Below, piece after piece: positions 1 to 10,619 of a stretch of DNA of 19,072 nucleotides. This DNA comes from Copromyces sp. CBS 386.78 (Eukaryota; Ascomycota; Sordariomycetes; Sordariales; Sordariaceae), in contig MU839323.1 in the NCBI GenBank assembly GCA_030685235.1, positions 1 through 19,072 on the forward strand. The letters run 5' to 3'. The notes below the pieces were generated by a model, which saw only the letters and a list, made by a program, of their open reading frames with translations, did not search any database and was not told the origin of the DNA. Position 1 is the first letter of the stretch; each line of letters begins with the position of its first letter. The position numbers were made by a program, and so were the translations under genes.

Positions 1-593
1 TTAATTAAATATAAATATTAAAGGATAATGATAGTATTAAATAATTTAATTATTTTTATATTATCTTTTATAATAAATATCCTACCCGACGGGCCCTATA
101 CTCCAAAAATATTATTTATATTAATTTTTTTAACTTCTTTAAATTTCTTTATTTAATTTTTTAAAAATTCTTTCTATTACAAAGGATATAATAGGTATTA
201 ATATAAAGTAGGAGCTTTGGAAAGTATAAGGAAAAATTCTAGATATTTTAAATCTTTAAAATTTATTTATTAATAAAATAATTATAATTAATACAGATTT
301 TTATATATATAGTATTAAAGGTAGTAATTAATATAAGACGGAATATATAGACTTACTTTATATTATAAATCTATAAAGTAAGGAAGTAATAAAATAAAAT
401 AAAGTGGACCGCCTACGAAGGATATTTATCCTTTGTAATGCGGGCTTACTTTTTTTTATTTTTAATCCTAATTACGCTTTATATTAAAATAATACTAATA
501 TTTTTATATATTAATATAAGGTTATTCTTTAAAATAAAAGTATTTTATATTAATAATATATTTTAAATATAATTATTATTAATTAAATAAAAA
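1..593. other. AT-rich gene-free flank
   Basis: No reading frame, RNA gene or conserved motif can be supported in this stretch. It is almost pure A and T with long TA-alternating runs. Two short C/G-containing islands stand out, at about 84-102 and 403-446; the second forms a hairpin listed separately. The base composition matches heavily RIP-mutated or non-coding fungal heterochromatin. Confidence 0.6.
409..443. repeat. imperfect hairpin in a GC island
   Basis: The arms 409-424 and 427-443 pair around a 2-base loop. The arm bases CCGC (409-412) pair with GCGG (440-443), and the inner AAGGATA pairs with TATCCTT. The mismatches are one C/T-type change and a small indel, as expected if RIP altered one arm. 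A third copy of the inner arm (TTACAAAGGATA) occurs near 176, so it may come from a repeat. No T-run follows that would suggest a terminator, and fungi do not use one. Confidence 0.45.
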
Positions 594-1180
594 CTCTATT
601 CGTATATTAATAAAATTTTATTTGTATATAAATCTACTTTTCTTTTTTAATTATAATTTAATTAAATATTAATATATAAAAATAAAAATGATATTAAATT
701 TCTCGCTAAATTTCAATAGGTTTTTTAAAGTATATACTATATTTATAAATAATTCTATTCGTATATTGATAAAATTCTATTCGTATATTAAAGAAAAAAT
801 TATTTTAATATCTTTTTTAAAATAGTAAAGAATATAATAAGGAAGTAATAAGTATATAATCTTTTTTCTTATTTTTTTCTCTACTTAATATTATCCTTTT
901 AAAAAACGTATATAATTAGTAGGTTAAAAAAACTATATAATAAAAAGCTATTATATATAAATAAAAAAGAAAATTAAAAGTCTTAAAGTTTAAAAAAGTA
1001 GAATTTAAATAATATTTAAAGTTATAAAAATAGTATTTACTATAAAAGATTCAGTAAAAATTAACGAATAATTTAGTATTACTTTGATTTTTATATACCT
1101 ATATTTAATTAAATTATAATAGAAAAGGTAAAGTAAACTTATATATAAATAGAGTTTTATTAACGTACGAATAAAATTTC
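594..1180. repeat. foldback structure A (outer inverted repeat)
   Basis: The left arm at about 594-675 contains CTCTATTCGTATATTAATAA and the segment TTATAATTTAATTAAATAT. Both reappear in reverse complement at about 1097-1180. The match is imperfect, with mostly transition differences. The left arm opens with a tandem doublet of a motif of about 21 bases that recurs at 753-795. The arms of this foldback interleave with those of structure B rather than nesting inside them. No coding content is seen, so it is probably a remnant of a MITE-like or foldback element. Confidence 0.5.
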
Positions 1181-1461
1181 TCTTTATAGCTTTAAATATT
1201 ATTTAAATTCTATTTTATTAAATTTTTGAACTTTTAATTTTCTTAATTATTTATATATAATAACTTTTTGCTTTATAATATTCTTAACCTACCAATTTAT
1301 ATATATTTATTAAAAAAGAAATATTAAATTTTAAAAAAAATATAAAAAAAGTATTATATATTCTTTACCTTCTTATTATATTTTTAAATTTTTATAAAGG
1401 ATATTAAAATAACTTTTTTCTTTAATATATAAATGGAATTTTACTAATATACATATAAAAT
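752..1461. repeat. foldback structure B (long inverted repeat, about 270-bp arms)
   Basis: The left arm at about 752-1022 is recognisable over its whole length as the reverse complement of about 1190-1461. Matching landmarks in order are the repeated TTCTATTCGTATATT motif at the outer end, TATTAAAGAAAAAA, GTAGGTTAA, TTATTATATATAAATAA, GAAAATTAAAAGT and, at the inner end, TAAATAATATTTAAAG. The loop is about 165 bases. The arms have drifted apart but remain collinear with few gaps. No transposase is present between them and I could not find convincing target-site duplications. It fits a non-autonomous foldback or MITE-like element, or an inverted duplication, decayed by RIP. Confidence 0.7.
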
Positions 1462-1623
1462 TTCTATATTTAAAATATATATAAATAAATTAATAATTAA
1501 ATAAATTATATAGAATTTATATTTATATAATATACTATAGGAATTATAAAACCCTTTTTATATTAATTAATATAAAATACTTTATAAGAAAATTTCAATT
1601 ATATTCGCAATTCCGTAGATAGA

Positions 1624-1671
1624 GATATAAACGTAGATATGAATATAGACACGAACAGAGACATGAATAGG
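1624..1671 (+). repeat. degenerate 12-bp tandem repeat, four units
   Basis: Four consecutive 12-base units start at 1624, 1636, 1648 and 1660: GATATAAACGTA, GATATGAATATA, GACACGAACAGA, GACATGAATAGG. A partial unit may precede them. The last two units keep CA and TG dinucleotides and look least mutated, and the first two look like RIP derivatives. The period is a multiple of three, so the array could encode a tetrapeptide repeat, either Arg-His-Glu-Gln-like or Asp-Met-Asn-Arg-like depending on frame. No frame around it is clear enough to choose. Confidence 0.65.
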
Positions 1672-1899
1672 GATTACTAGGTTCAAAACCCTACTACTAT
1701 ATACGAAATTTTTATTCCCAACTATTTTCTTCTAAATATTATTATTTAACAACTTACGCCTAGCTATTGCCCAAGCATAATACGCTTTTACGCAAACTAC
1801 TTACAATATTACTATATTAAACCCTATTCGTTACCCTATTAGCGGCTTATACTATTATATAATATTTAATTATAATAATATTTTAACGTATTATAATTA

Positions 1900-2088
1900 T
1901 TATAATACCGAATTAACAATTGTAATTAATTCCGGTTTAAATAAGGAAAATATAATAATTTCCCCTATTAAGCCGCTTACCGCTAAATTAAAAGTATATA
2001 TACTACGTTCTCCCTTTAAGAGCTTACGTACGTTAGCTGCAAATATTGGGTATAAACTATAGAAATTTTCCTTTAAAGAATACTTCAA
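1900..2088 (-). pseudogene. unrecognised 62-codon minus-strand frame, probably a gene fragment
   Basis: This is an unbroken run of 62 codons opening at TTG and closing at TAA, which is unusual in DNA where TAA and TAG are so common. Extending the same frame upstream to the LTR junction at 2148 crosses only a couple of RIP-type stops. The reading has a Lys/Arg-containing first half (VRKLLKGERS) and a hydrophobic second half (GLIGEIIIFSLF) that could be a membrane or buried segment. The top strand here is pyrimidine-rich, which favours minus-strand coding. I do not recognise the family. Plus-strand frames over the same bases can also be read by treating stops as Gln, so the strand is uncertain. 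Confidence 0.25.
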
Positions 2089-2144
2089 TATTAGTCTAAA
2101 ATATTAAGCAAATAATATCTAATAGACTAAGGGTAAATAAATCG

Positions 2145-2148
2145 CTAT
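2145..2148 (+). repeat. left target-site duplication CTAT
   Basis: CTAT lies immediately before the TG that opens the 5' LTR and is repeated at 15208-15211 immediately after the end of the 3' LTR. Direct duplications of 4-6 bp are what Ty3/Gypsy integrases leave. Confidence 0.7.
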
Positions 2149-2620
2149 TGAGTTGGGGCGTTTTGTTAGAATAGATGTTAAGATACTTGTAGAGCTAAGA
2201 TACTAAGGAGCGGATCTACTCTAAGGCTAAATAGGGGTTGAAGATGGAAAAGTATAAGAAGGATGGCATCCCCTTTCAAACTATAGATAACGAACTAAGA
2301 AAGAGAAAAATAACGAATTGAATACCAACATTCTTAAGATCTTTACAATACTCCTTTTTAAAGTTTTTAATTGTATTCGTAAAGTACCTTCTATTTTCTT
2401 TAACACCGACCTCTAAATCCGTACCTCGCTATCCTAAAAAAAGTATAAAAATAAAGCTCTACTTCACCTTCTATCTTTCCTTTTAGTAGTTTTATAATTA
2501 TAATTTAACAATTCTATCTAATTCTACGGACAAAATTATTAGCTCTAAATCTACTCCTTACTATATAAGTTTATATAGTATAGCCCCGTTCCTTTATTAG
2601 TATAGTTTTACTCTATTTTA
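2149..2620 (+). repeat. 5' LTR, 472 bp
   Basis: The repeat begins TGAGTTGGGG and ends CTCTATTTTA, where the 3' copy still ends in the canonical CA. It aligns without any gap to 14736-15207. In my hand alignment there are about 63 differences, all C/T or G/A and no transversion. The first 200 or so bases keep more C and G (for example AAGGATGGCATCC) than the 3' copy, while the last 110 bases are more mutated. The segment 2560-2579 is a short palindrome (ACTATATA, 4-base loop, TATATAGT). The LTR would carry the promoter and polyadenylation signal, but neither can be pinned down here. Confidence 0.95.
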
Positions 2621-2671
2621 AATAGTAATAAAGACGAAATAAATTTTAAATTTCTAACTAAATTAGTTAAT

Positions 2672-5600
2672 ATAGACTTAAGGAGCCTTCGGCCGGGGCT
2701 TCCTATAAATATTAAAATTATCCCCAAAGCCCTCGGGATATTAATTTAAAAACCGAAATTCGAATAGCGAAGAATTAATTGGTTCTATCGGTAACGAAGT
2801 TTTTTATTCGATTTATAGGAAACTTTAATTTCGGATACGTACGAATTTCCGTTTCCTTAATAATATTGCAATTTATTAACGACGATTAGTAGGAATCCCA
2901 ATTTAATAACTTAAAAAGAAAATATTAAAACCGAAACGAAGAAAGAAAGAACCGATTTTAATAATAGAATTAAATAAGACTAAACCGGAAAAAATAAGAA
3001 TAGAACTTCGGAAAGCGAATTTAAATAATAAAGGCCGAAGGTTAATAAGGCGATAAAAATCTATTCTTAGTTAGCTAACGTTCGGTAATTAAATATTTGT
3101 AAATTATACGAAGAATTTATTCTCCGATTAGTTAAAATTATCGTAGGGCTCTTTATTTTAATAATCCGAATTTTTCTTAGTATTTCTAAGAATTTCGGAA
3201 TATTATTAAAAGAGGTAAAGGCAATTAGTAAGGAAGTAATTAGCGGGACCTACTTTTCGGAAAATTTTAAAATAAAGTTATCGCAAAATTCCGAAGAGCG
3301 ACCTAACCTACCGGTAATATTAAGACGCTTTTGCGAAGAAGATACGGATAAAGAGGGGTAGATTTATACTTTATTAGACGATAATGCTAATATTATTAAT
3401 TATTTCAAATATTAATATAATATTATATAATATATTTACTTTTTTATAACTTACGAATTTATATTATTTAATATATTTAATTCTATTACTTCTTCTAAAG
3501 GAATTCCTTTTACTACTTCTCCCCCTATCGTTACTTCTTTTACCGTTATTAAAATAACCCTTAACGCCGCTACTACCCTCTTTACTAATAATATTACTTT
3601 TATTCGCAATATTATCCTTAAGAAGAAGTTTAATAATAAAAAAGTTTTTAAATATTTTAAATTATTCGAAGAAAAAGTCGGAATTTATAAGTTTAGCAAT
3701 AACGAATTTAAAATTATTATTTAATTCTAATAATGTAAGAAGGACTTTAAAGATATTAGTAAAAGTATTTTCCGCGACTTTAAAGCGAAGGGGATTTATA
3801 TTTAAGACGAATTTATTTAGCGGTTTAAAATAATTTATAAAATTAAGGACTTTAAATAAATTAATAATACTTCTTCTATATTAAAGAAATTTTATATTAG
3901 GCGCGTCCTTTATAAAAAAGGTAAAATTATTAATACTATTTTTACCTATTTAGTTTTATTAATTCGCCAATTTACTATAAATTAATATAGCGCTAACTAT
4001 AATACCGTTAAGAATTTCTATTAGAAATTATATATCGATACTAAATATATGATTACTTCCTTTTTAAAGAAGTATAAAAACGATATTTATACTATAGAAT
4101 AGATTAAATTCTCCTAAGAATTAACTAAGTTCGTAGTTAAATAGTTTAATAATTTAAATACTAGCGAATCTAATAATATTAATAATAGTAAGGAAGAAAT
4201 TTCTATTAAGAAGAATAAGTGTAAAAATAAATAAATTGTTAATATAGATTCCTTTTTTTTATTATTTAAAGAAGAAGCTTCTATAAAGGTTTTTACTAAG
4301 AAGATTAGGATTAAGGTTAAAATTATAATTAGGAGTGGATTTAGTACTATTGAAAATACTATAGAGAAATTAGCCCGGTTAATAGAATAATTTATAATCG
4401 TTTAGAACGCTATTATTAATTATTAATTTTAATAAATTATTATTTTTAATATTCCCTTTCAATTTATTACTTATTAGCCGACTTAGATTTTAAGTACTTA
4501 TATTAACGCCGTTTAAATTAGTTAAAATGCGTTTATTAAAAGTAGAAGTAGAAGTTGTAGAAGATAAGGAGGAACGGGTCCGTAGCGGTATTATTATTGT
4601 AAAAAGATGGGGTATTATTTTATTACCTATTTTAAGAAGGATATTAATACTTATTATAATATTTTAACTTAGAAACTATATAATAAAGAGAGGTCTATAT
4701 TTCTTATTATTTATAAGGGAATTACGTTAGATTATAACGATTTTATTAATAGGAATTTCTTTAATTACGTTTACAATGTTAGTACCCTTAGTAAGTTAAT
4801 CCGCTCCCTTATAGCTTTAAGTCCCGAATATATTAATTATAAGGATTTTAAGAAATAGGAATTTAATTATTAGTAATAGAAAAATATTAAGAACCCGCTA
4901 TTCGTCCCGTTTTTCGAGGTTTTTCTAGACTTTAAAGGTATTAAGGTACGTTAGAACTAAATTTAGGCCTAAAAAAGATCCGGAATTGCTATTAATTATA
5001 ATATAATAGGGGTATTTAATAAATTATATAAATTTTTATCCTTAGTAAACGATTAGGTAATTGGTACCTATATAATTTAGACCCGGCCGATTATTTTTAT
5101 TCGGGTTAAAGAGGTTACTAATAATGAGGAATAAATTAGTACCCTTTAGAAGATTGTTATTATAGCCGTTGGTGAATTAAAGAAGCTTCGGATAGAAAAC
5201 GTTATTTAAGAATTTACAATTATATTTCCTTTCTTTCGTCCTTCTATATTAGGGAATATTAATATTATACTTAAATGGCCTAGTACGATTTTCGAAAATA
5301 AAGTCCGCGCGCGAAAATCTACTCTTATTCCTATATTAATATTAATAATAAAAATAATATCGAAGAAGGTTTCTTTTACAATAAAGGAGGATAATATTAA
5401 TTAGCTCCCTACTAAAGAAGCTAAGGTTAAAGATACTATTTCTAAAATAAAGGAGTAAAACCCTATAGCGGTTAAGTTTATAAATGTTAAGGTTATTATT
5501 ATTATTGAGGATATTGTTTGCAATAACCTTATAAACGCTAGAATTATTTATAATTAGGTCGAGTAATTTTCGGGCGTCCTTTATAGTAAGGATAGGATCC

Positions 5601-6480
5601 TTAGAGTATAATTTAAATATTACGGTAGTATTACTCCTAATAATAGTTCTAAAACTAATAAATTCGTTCTTATTATACTAGTAGGAATTTAAATTAATAG
5701 TATATCTATTAATAGGTAAAATCTTATAAAAATATTATTAATCAATTTTATAGAGGTTATTAAATAAAGAGGAGATTTGTTATTTAATCGGTCTGATTTT
5801 AGCGAAGATATTTTTTCTATATTCGAGTAGTAGAATTTTGGTAATTAGAAGAAAAATAGATCTGTTCCTACCCGAATTATTTTATTTCGCGATATTTTAG
5901 TATTAGCGACCAACTATATAAAGTTTATTGATAAGTCCTTTCTATTTAGAGGAGATATAACTTATTTTATTCCTTTATTTACGCTTTACGTTTTTATTAA
6001 ATATAAAGGAAGTAAAAAAGTTATAATTCTTTTAAATATAGGGGTTGAATATAATATTATTAATAAAGTATTAGCTAATAATTTAAGTCTTTAAAATATT
6101 TTTATTTAGATTGTTAATATTGATAGTAATAAAAGTAGGAAGGGATTTTTTAATAAAATATATAAAAAAGTCTATTTATTCGATAAAGGAAGAGAAATTT
6201 ATTTCTTTATTACCGAATAAGCTTTACCCAATTATAATATTATTTTAGGGTTGCTATTTTTCTAAAATACTAATATTTATATAATTTATAATAAGGGAGG
6301 AAAGAATTATACGGTTATAACCTTTAAAAGGGTAGTAATCCGTACTACATTAATTGCTAATTTAGAAACCTTAAGGGAGGACCGATAATAGGTTTAATTC
6401 TCTTATTATAATTGTATCTTCGAATATTTATAGAAAAAGGGAGGATTCGAAGATATAAGAAAGAGAGGTAATTAAATTAC
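2672..6480 (+). pseudogene. gag: gag-protease polyprotein remnant
   Basis: One frame (codons starting at 2672) can be followed from just after the 5' LTR to about 6480, over 1,200 codons with RIP-type TAA/TAG stops. The first codon ATA at 2672 may be a mutated ATG. Well-preserved blocks lie at about 3040-3400 and 3480-3720 (Gag-like, helical, charged). A CCHC zinc knuckle sits at 4589-4630: spacing C-x2-C-x4-H-x4-C is exact, but only the second Cys (TGT, 4598) survives; the other two Cys and the His read TAT. The retropepsin motif Asp-Thr-Gly reads Asn-Ile-Gly at 6035-6043 (context IILLNIG), and the downstream ILG motif is intact at 6242-6250. The product would have packaged RNA and processed the polyprotein. 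It is unusually long for Gag; a separate short first frame ending near 3410 is possible. Confidence 0.85.
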
Positions 6481-9400
6481 TTAAGTAAATAGAGTTTAAA
6501 GAGGACGATAAGCGGATTATACTATTGCTAAATATAGTAGCCAATTAATTATTAGATTTTCTATAGATAAAGAAGGATAGATATAAGAAATTGCGGGAAG
6601 TTTAGAGAAGGATTGTAGGAAATAATAAAGAAGAGGTATAAATTTCTAAGTAGGTTCGTCGGCGTATAAGGAGGATTTTAATAAAATTATTGAAGGAGGT
6701 TAGTATTTATAGGGAAGGGTTTTTTAAAGGAAGACTAAAGGTAGTAATATAAATTTATATAATATATAAGCGGGTAAATTAGAAAGTTAATTTAGTTGAT
6801 AACGCGGTTTCTAATAGTTTAAAATTAGATAGGGATCTAAATTAGAAGATAAAAAGGTTAGAAGTAGTAAAGGAGCGGATTACTAATTTATTTAAAAATT
6901 TCGGTTCGGAATAGGATTAATATATTATTTTAAGGTTTATAGAATTGATTTATAAGTTGAGGCTAATAGAAGAGCGATTTTAAATTATATTTAAAAAGGT
7001 TTAAGATATTTTTAACGAAGGAAAGATTAAGCTTTTTATTTATATTTTTTATAATAGGGAGTAAATTCTAGTTTAGGATTTTATAGAATATAGTAAATTA
7101 TATTCTAATATTATTCCCCTTTAGCAAATTCGTACTATCCCCTATTCCGCTTAGTAATTAAAATTTATTCCGATATTCAAGGCTTTCTATATTAAGGTAT
7201 ACGATTTATTGAAGGATAGGATTAAGAAAGGGATTTTGGAGGAAAGTAATATAGCGTACCGTAATAATTGGTTTTTAATTATAAAGAAGGATAGGGGTCT
7301 ACGCTTAGTTAACGATACTTAAAAGATTAATAAGGTAATATTGAAAGATGTTAATTTATTACAGGGTTATAAGGAATTTAGTAAAGCCTTTAGAAGTTGC
7401 AAAATAATATCCTTACTAAACTTCTTTTTTAAGTACGATTAAATCCCCTTCGAAGAAGCTAATCAGGATATTATTACTTTTACGACCCTTCTTAACCTAT
7501 TTTAAATAATTATTCTACTATAAAGAAGTACCAATTTTATTATATAATTTATAAGAATTATAATTCGAATACTCTATAATCTGATCCTTAATATTTACTA
7601 ACTATATTTCGACGATATTTATATTAAAGGACCTCGGTTAAATTATAGTAAAGAGCGGATTAGTATTAAAGGAATTAGGAGATACGTATTAGAATATTTT
7701 ATAAATATCGATAAAGTACTCTTTAACATTAAATTAGTTAGAGGAACGATTATAATTATTAAATTATAATAGTATTAAAAGGAAGTAATATTAGTTAAGT
7801 ATTTATATATACCCGAAGGGAAAGTATTAAATAAGGATAAGGTTATTAAAATTAATAAATGGATTTACTATAAGGAGGATCCCGATAAGAAAAGGAAGGG
7901 CGTAGAAGAAGTCTACTCCTTCCTAAATATTATAGAGTACTATAGGATTTGGATTAAAGGTTTCGGTATTATTATAATCCCTTTTTATATATTAATAAAA
8001 AAGGGTATTAAATAGTAATAAACTAAAAACGAATAATTTACAATAGAATATCTTTAGTATCTAATTACTATAGTACTGATCTTCGCTATATTAATTTACA
8101 ACGATAAATATTATAAAATAATTTATTTTATAATAAACGTATTACTAGAAAGTTAAGGAATAATCTTAAAATAGATTAGCCCCAACGGAAAAAAATACTT
8201 ATATTACTTTAAAAGTAGAATTTAGTCCGATATTAAAAAACGTTATAATATTATAAAGAAGGAATTTCGGAGTCTTTTTTATACTTTAAAACGGTTAAAA
8301 AGGTAATTATTTAGCGTTTATTTCATTATTAAAATTAATACTATAGTCCTAGTCTATTAATTGAACGGTATTATTAGCAATATCCTTAGAATATTATTAA
8401 TACAATAGATTATTTAAATTAAACTCTTTAATTTTAAAGTTAAATATATCCCTAGTTCTAAGAATATAATAATTAACAATTTATTTCGTAAATTACCGGG
8501 GCTTTCTAATCTATACAAAAAGGAATATAAGGAGGATATTAACAATTTTATTAATACGCAAATTTATTTTAATTAAACCAATAAATTTAATAAACTAATT
8601 TTGAAGGGAAATTGGTTAGAATAGTCGGAGGAAATTACTAAGTACTTAATAACCTTTAAAATACTTGTACGCTTAAAGGGTATAATTATAAAACGCTAAT
8701 TCCGTAATAACGCCCTTAAACTTATAATTTAAAATAATATTCTTTAATTGCAGTTAACTATTCTAATATAAGTTCCTTAACAATTTATTAATAATTTAAA
8801 AGAGCGCTAGTAAATTATAACCTATTATTATAATAAGGTAGGCTACTAAGGCCGTAAAGGAATATATTAATATATTACTAAGTATTATTATTAGAAGGGT
8901 ATATATATTTAAATTAAAGAGATAATCCGTTCCTACCCCTAATATTAAATATTTAGCCTAAAACGTTTTAAAGACGGCTACTACTAATTTTATCCTAATT
9001 CCTATCCTTTTAAGAAATAAATACTAGATATCTAGTACCTTTTAGGACCAAACAATAAGAGAATTCCCCTTTTAGAAGCCCGAAACGACTTTACAAGCTA
9101 TATCGAAGTAACCCTTCTTCCTAGTATTATATTTACGAGGGTAAAAGTATTCTTTAAATAATTATTTTTAAAGTAGGGATACTTTCTTATAATTTTAGTA
9201 GATAGCGGTCTAGAATTTTAAAAGGTTATAATAAAATATTTATTCTAGCTTAAAATCCTTAAAAAGTATATTATACCTTATAATTCTAAAGCTAATAATA
9301 TAAATAAATAAGGGTATACAACAATTACTTCCTTATTAATAAAGATAACCGACAGTAAAAATACTGATTAGAAAAAATATTTTCCTTATATCCTTTTCGC

Positions 9401-10142
9401 CGACTATATAATTATTAAAGGAAGCTATAGATATATACTTTTTTAGCTTATATATAATTATAATCTTATTTCCCCTATTAAATTTAATTTATTATCCTAG
9501 CGGGTTACTAATTAGAAAAATAATAATAAATAAATAATTAGGGAGGAGCTAATCTATACGGTCGTTAAAATATATAAGGATACTAAATATAAATTTACTT
9601 AAGTAATAGAAAAAGTCGCTATAATAAAGGAAATAGTAGCTAATTATTATAATAAATAGGACTAACGAAAAATATAATTTAAAAACATTTAAATCGAAAT
9701 TAATAACCTAATTTTAAAATACAATAATATTCGTAAGATCGATATAAACTTTATACAGAAGTTATTTTATTATTAACAAGGACTTTATTATATATACCGG
9801 ATTTCCGCTTCGGGAAATATATACTATATTAGTACTTTCGATAAAATACTGCTTAATAAACTTATAAGCGCTAAGAGGATTAAGAAATTTATACTTAAAG
9901 ATAAAATAATATTAAATATTATAGAACCGAATTTAGGATTTAGAAGGGAGTAGATTAGCCCTATAAAAAATATAAAGGAATTTAATTTAGAGGATAATAA
10001 ATTAATTATAGAAGAGATATTAGGGCGAATATTATAAGAGGAATCTATACTTTAAGAAGTCGAAAAGAAGGAAAAAAAAAAGGATACAGAATATTACCTT
10101 TAAGGATAGAATAAAGCGTAATCTTAGGAAATTAAAGATTGA
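6400..10142 (+). pseudogene. pol: pol remnant: reverse transcriptase, RNase H, integrase
   Basis: The frame is one base off from gag (codons starting at multiples of 3), so expression would have needed a frameshift or separate initiation near 6400. Reverse transcriptase: KKGILEESN at about 7223, LRLVND at about 7299, motif A reads SLLN (Asp to Asn at 7419-7421), and the F-D-D box is intact at 7608-7616, followed by IYIKGPR. RNase H at about 8030-8500: the first Asp reads Asn (8136-8138), the Glu of KKEFR is intact (8262-8264), and the tail matches the usual Gypsy tether (IPSSKN, FRKLPG). Integrase: the Cys-Pro-x-Cys of the zinc-binding domain reads Tyr at 8934 and 8943, catalytic Asp codons are kept at 9027 and 9201, and the Glu reads Lys (AAA, 9306-9308). 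TGA at 10140-10142 is a plausible true end. I see no convincing chromodomain. Confidence 0.93.
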
Positions 10143-10619
10143 GGTTGTAATACCTAAGGGGAGGCTACTAGGAATATAGGCTTTAATAGAGGATTAATTA
10201 TTGGTTACGCTAATCTATACTTCGTTCACAAACGGATTTTTCCTTTATACTTTATTTATTTTATTATTTATTTTTATTACTCCTTTTATTTTTCCTTTAT
10301 CTTTAATTTACTTATATATTAACTAACTAAGGGAAGTTCCCGCTAATTTTATAATACAAAATTCTTAACCTATTCTTTATTAAAAGGAATTATATTCCTA
10401 GGTAGGAGCAAATCTACACTAAATAATTAAAACGCTAGCATTCCTATTATATATTATATTGCCCTTTTCCCTCTTATATTTTTTTTTTCTTTCTTATTAT
10501 TATTATAGTTTAGGTTTATTATTATAAAAGTAGTCAATTAGTATCTACCTACTTTCAAAGGGAAGATTAAAATACTAAGTAGTTAAGTATAGATCCGTAC
10601 CAAGGGAAGAAAGTACTAA
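10143..10619. other. pyrimidine-rich spacer after pol
   Basis: No coding trace is supported. The top strand is strongly pyrimidine-rich at 10240-10310 and 10460-10500. There is a perfect 11-base palindrome GGGAAGTTCCC at about 10330-10340. A cluster of short direct repeats AGGGAAGA lies at about 10558, 10603 and 10618, twice followed by TACTAAG. These resemble the polypurine tract near 14724 and could mark an old element boundary, but no LTR pair can be shown. Confidence 0.4.

Noticed and set aside
1675..1695. GGTTCAAAACC looks like a tRNA T-arm
   Set aside because: The stem-loop geometry is wrong (4-bp stem with 4-base loop rather than 5 bp with 7), and no acceptor, D or anticodon arm can be placed upstream.
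1830..1980. Inverted GCGGCTTA / TAAGCCGC pair as a transposon terminal repeat
   Set aside because: The match is only about 9 bases with no target-site duplication or longer extension, so it is likely coincidence.
2621..2645. Possible primer-binding site after the 5' LTR (TAG at 2623 from an ancestral TGG)
   Set aside because: The sequence is too altered to match any tRNA 3' end with confidence, and only position supports it.
9900..10140. Chromodomain at the end of pol
   Set aside because: Many fungal Gypsy integrases have one, but the region after the integrase is Glu/Lys-rich without the aromatic cage or the Y-L-V-K-W-K pattern, even allowing for RIP.
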